Shown here: positions 52,701 to 53,628 of the stretch, piece by piece
How the letters are laid out: the number at the start of each line of letters is the position of its first letter
How positions within the stretch are numbered: position 1 is the stretch's first letter
Assembly (NCBI RefSeq): GCF_000194155.1
Contig: NZ_GL877883.1
Location: forward strand, 1 to 53,628
Length of the DNA stretch: 53,628 nt
Direction of reading: 5' to 3'
Origin: Saccharopolyspora spinosa NRRL 18395
Lineage (GTDB): Bacteria > Actinomycetota > Actinomycetes > Mycobacteriales > Pseudonocardiaceae
The notes under the pieces: model-generated
Told to the model about the DNA's origin: nothing
Seen by the model: the letters and a program-made list of their open reading frames with translations, nothing else
Database searches by the model: none
Made by a program: the position numbers and the translations under genes

Positions 52701-53628
52701 GTGCGCGAAGTCCTCGTGCTTGACGCCGGCCCACCTGTAGCGGCCGGCGTCGGGATGCCGGACCGCCGCCTGCTGGTGGTTCACGCGCGGCGCTGCCACG
52801 TGCGGTGCGTCCGGGCCGTGCGGCGCGTCGGCGCGGGGCGCATCGGGGACTTGCGGTGTTGTGTGCTGGCGGGGATTGGCCGGATCGTTGAGGCGGGACG
52901 GCGTTTCCGGCTGCCGCTGGCGTGGCATCTCCGGCCCATCGGTCCGTCCATTTCGGACAGGGCGGTCGGGGCCGGCCGGGCGATCCGGACCGTTCGGCCG
53001 GGCCGGAGCTTCCGGACGCATCGAGCCGTCCGCCCGCGCCGGGGAATCGGGGCGCGCGGGACCATTCGGTCGGGACGGGGCGTCAGGGCGTGCCGCAGCA
53101 TGGGGGCTGGTCGGGCGCGATGGAGCGCCTGGGTGCCCGGGGCCATCCGGGTGTGCGGGGCCGTTGGGGCGAGCCGGGACGTCCGGCCGCACCGGCCCGC
53201 CGGGTCGAGCCGAACCGTTCGGGCCGCCGGGACGAGCCGAACCAGTGGAACTGCCCGCGTGAGCGGGGCTGTTGGGGCGAGCCGGCGCGTCTGGGCCCAC
53301 CGGCCCAGGAGCGTCTGGGCGCGCAGAACCGTGGGGACCAGCAGGACCGTTCGGCCGTGCCGGGGCATCCGGACGCACCGAGGCGCTAGGGAAGTCCGGC
53401 TTCATCGACCCGTTCGGGCCGTTCGGGTGTGCCGGAGGGTTCGGCCGCATCGGGGCGTCGGGACGTGCGGGACCGTTCGGGCCCGCCGGGACGTCGGGAC
53501 GTCCCGGCCCCTGCGGCCCTGCCGGGCCGTCGGCCCTCGCCGGCCCTTCGGGCCGTGCTCCGCCTGGGCGGCTCGGCGCGTCCGGCTTCGCCGGTCCGCG
53601 GCTCGCCGGGGTGCCCTCCGGGCCGCGT
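49764..53628 (-). CDS. Large polymorphic-toxin-like protein, GNAT-like tip (5' end outside window)
   Basis: At least 1287 codons; the frame is open through the right edge with no stop and no start in the last 178 bp, so the N-terminus is missing. Numbering from the internal ATG at 53450: 1-220 Pro-rich repeats (RPDAPARPNGPA type); about 380-470 a His-Cys domain with VEVHGSPDG (His387) and RLLSCRTG (Cys426), the layout of caspase-like clan CD / C80 autoprocessing peptidases; about 560-850 Gln/Pro-rich; two DGGFGPMG repeats; and about 1005-1110 a GNAT-like fold with LHLDKDVRGQGFGREFSNRIEEWYK and a GGYTWARQGYEF end. The C-terminus is GKRALLDPTGNFSWQGVKRFG. The tip is more AT-rich than the rest. 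Probably a secreted or contact-dependent effector; the target is unknown. Confidence 0.8.
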   Translation of the reverse strand, partial: RGPEGTPASRGPAKPDAPSRPGGARPEGPARADGPAGPQGPGRPDVPAGPNGPARPDAPMRPNPPAHPNGPNGSMKPDFPSASVRPDAPARPNGPAGPHGSARPDAPGPVGPDAPARPNSPAHAGSSTGSARPGGPNGSARPGGPVRPDVPARPNGPAHPDGPGHPGAPSRPTSPHAAARPDAPSRPNGPARPDSPARADGSMRPEAPARPNGPDRPAGPDRPVRNGRTDGPEMPRQRQPETPSRLNDPANPRQHTTPQVPDAPRADAPHGPDAPHVAAPRVNHQQAAVRHPDAGRYRWAGVKHEDFAHVKGEGFRHWGPGWQQRVAEDARIRAESLGYHQPDRPRTPEPVPEAPPRSTPESMAAERPPENPFAHRWNNGVGEHKKLDISDELRTKLGGTGLGIRNSDSGLSMIRHSRQGYYGSADFAQRMPRPSVDPKRFTVEVHGSPDGVTFNGQHLSAKELAEIIKGAPGYKEGAPVRLLSCRTGADLPDGSPNFAQQLSKELGVEVLAPNKDAWVDNFGNMYASGSRAEFHPDASGTPQPRFDEPGEWVSFSPDGAKAVHESPFPPGHEPEWTRFGHQADAAHQRGFFSDLFGRKREDSFEFDPVTGENLEARRFDQAFPQPEQAPHPDSYQQPQAPQHQQPQQGWQQPAQSQGGQQHFQGGQQQTHLPQGWQQPQAPSPAAPRSDWSQPLGQQAPGHHPQPPQNQRPGYQPGHPQQPATAHQQPAPPAHQHPAQGQWGSPHQAAPQQPGRAHSQPHAGSAPHGAQQPHPADAPHRPQQPQAMPQQPGYRPASPTPPAQHFPGQHHQPTAAPQPPAGRQPPHQPTPPARQAGHPPVDVRGLRQNPPGPSRSAPPPDVTGPRMPTTSGQQPPTFGARTDGGFGPMGSQAVDDGFIPRSDGGFGPMGTRAVDEPASPRTPEAPEPTPTPLSRGRNRFFDDEPSYLEDPDYYDAVDADDDPFQARSRTAPETDSLKPSSSGAKEDLPFAGNGDERFGRQEVEHGADSPELDGQDPGGIDDHRRIYVDDSKPRLDELIPAEGDVIDEAAVLAGFREAMNGDYGGLTFEVTSVGPAHGSVSVRGDIKDASGKKVGYATRDYGHTSQGKLVVNHAMLHLDKDVRGQGFGREFSNRIEEWYKNSGVDSVTLRANSDVGGYTWARQGYEFANLDHPQQRVLPRLEREIRNTARDVEGMRAECAAMQPGDAKWALEKRISRLDLELREARNIADDIRSATDVRQLPKPIKIADLGRPPELHDQPSPDELWLGKRALLDPTGNFSWQGVKRFG
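50120..50438 (-). other. GNAT-like acetyltransferase tip domain
   Basis: The Q/RxxGxG/A acetyl-CoA loop reads RGQGFG, preceded by the beta-4 strand NHAMLHLDKDV and followed by a helix; beta-5 to alpha-4 reads SVTLRANSDVGGYTWARQGYEF. The domain is followed by about 110 residues of helical and basic sequence to the stop. A C-terminal position in a polymorphic toxin suggests the toxic activity. Confidence 0.65.
52041..52313 (-). other. Caspase/C80-like His-Cys domain within the large protein
   Basis: Encodes RFTVEVHGSPDGVTFNGQHL through GVEVLAPNKDAWVDNFGNMY. His (52292-52290) follows a hydrophobic strand and precedes Gly; Cys (52175-52173) lies in LLSCRTG after a hydrophobic strand. This HG...SC arrangement is the clan CD signature and would permit self-cleavage releasing the toxin tip. 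Assigned by motif only. Confidence 0.65.

Noticed and set aside
52800..53628. Repetitive DNA that could be mistaken for a CRISPR or satellite array
   Set aside because: The repeats are irregular, in frame, and encode Pro/Ala/Arg/Gly repeats; there are no uniform spacers.

Overview
The window is high-GC DNA from an actinobacterium. The genes suggest the order Pseudonocardiales, most likely a Saccharopolyspora-like organism. The grounds are GTG/TTG starts, strongly G/C-biased third codon positions, an ESX (type VII) secretion locus beside rplQ-truA, and the actinobacterial str-S10-spc-alpha ribosomal layout. The genus is an inference from protein character; no search was run.

Layout, left to right. 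(1) 1-926: no convincing gene; a 60-bp direct repeat, a heptamer array, a perfect 18-bp inverted repeat and the eccC terminator. (2) 927-14350: an ESX-4-like type VII secretion locus. eccC is on minus and divergent from eccD-mycP on plus. A candidate secreted or associated pair (EspC-like protein and a 466-aa Ala/Gly/Pro-rich protein) and eccB are on minus. eccE and an unrecognised 243-aa partner are on plus. (3) 14526-39533: truA and about 35 translation genes, all on minus: rplQ, rpoA, rpsD, rpsK, rpsM, rpmJ, infA // map, adk, secY // the spc operon (rplO back to rplN) // the S10 operon (rpsQ back to rpsJ) // tuf, fusA, rpsG, rpsL. Perfect hairpins mark several transcription-unit boundaries, and a clear sigma-A-type promoter lies upstream of rpsL. 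Two tandem paralogous KsgA/Erm-like methyltransferase genes sit on plus between infA and map, interrupting an otherwise standard order. (4) 40224-53628: an accessory island, all on minus. In order of transcription it holds a very large polymorphic-toxin-like protein (Pro-rich repeats, a caspase/C80-like His-Cys domain and a C-terminal GNAT-like tip; its 5' end is outside the window). Four ADP-ribosylglycohydrolase (ARH/DraG)-type genes follow, then a protein with a C-terminal TNT-like (NAD glycohydrolase fold) domain.

How it may work together. The ESX genes encode an export machine: EccB/C/D/E membrane complex and the MycP protease. The island looks like a polymorphic toxin/immunity or NAD/ADP-ribose-linked effector cassette that could feed such a machine. 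The first ARH-like gene overlaps the toxin stop by ATGA, as immunity genes often do. In transcriptional order the ARH active sites alternate degenerate, intact, degenerate, intact. The junction between the third and fourth ARH genes carries a G7 homopolymer where the reading frame breaks. The TNT-like domain seems to lack the usual Gln. This island is the strongest candidate for an undescribed system. No CRISPR array, tRNA, rRNA or IS element was recognised.
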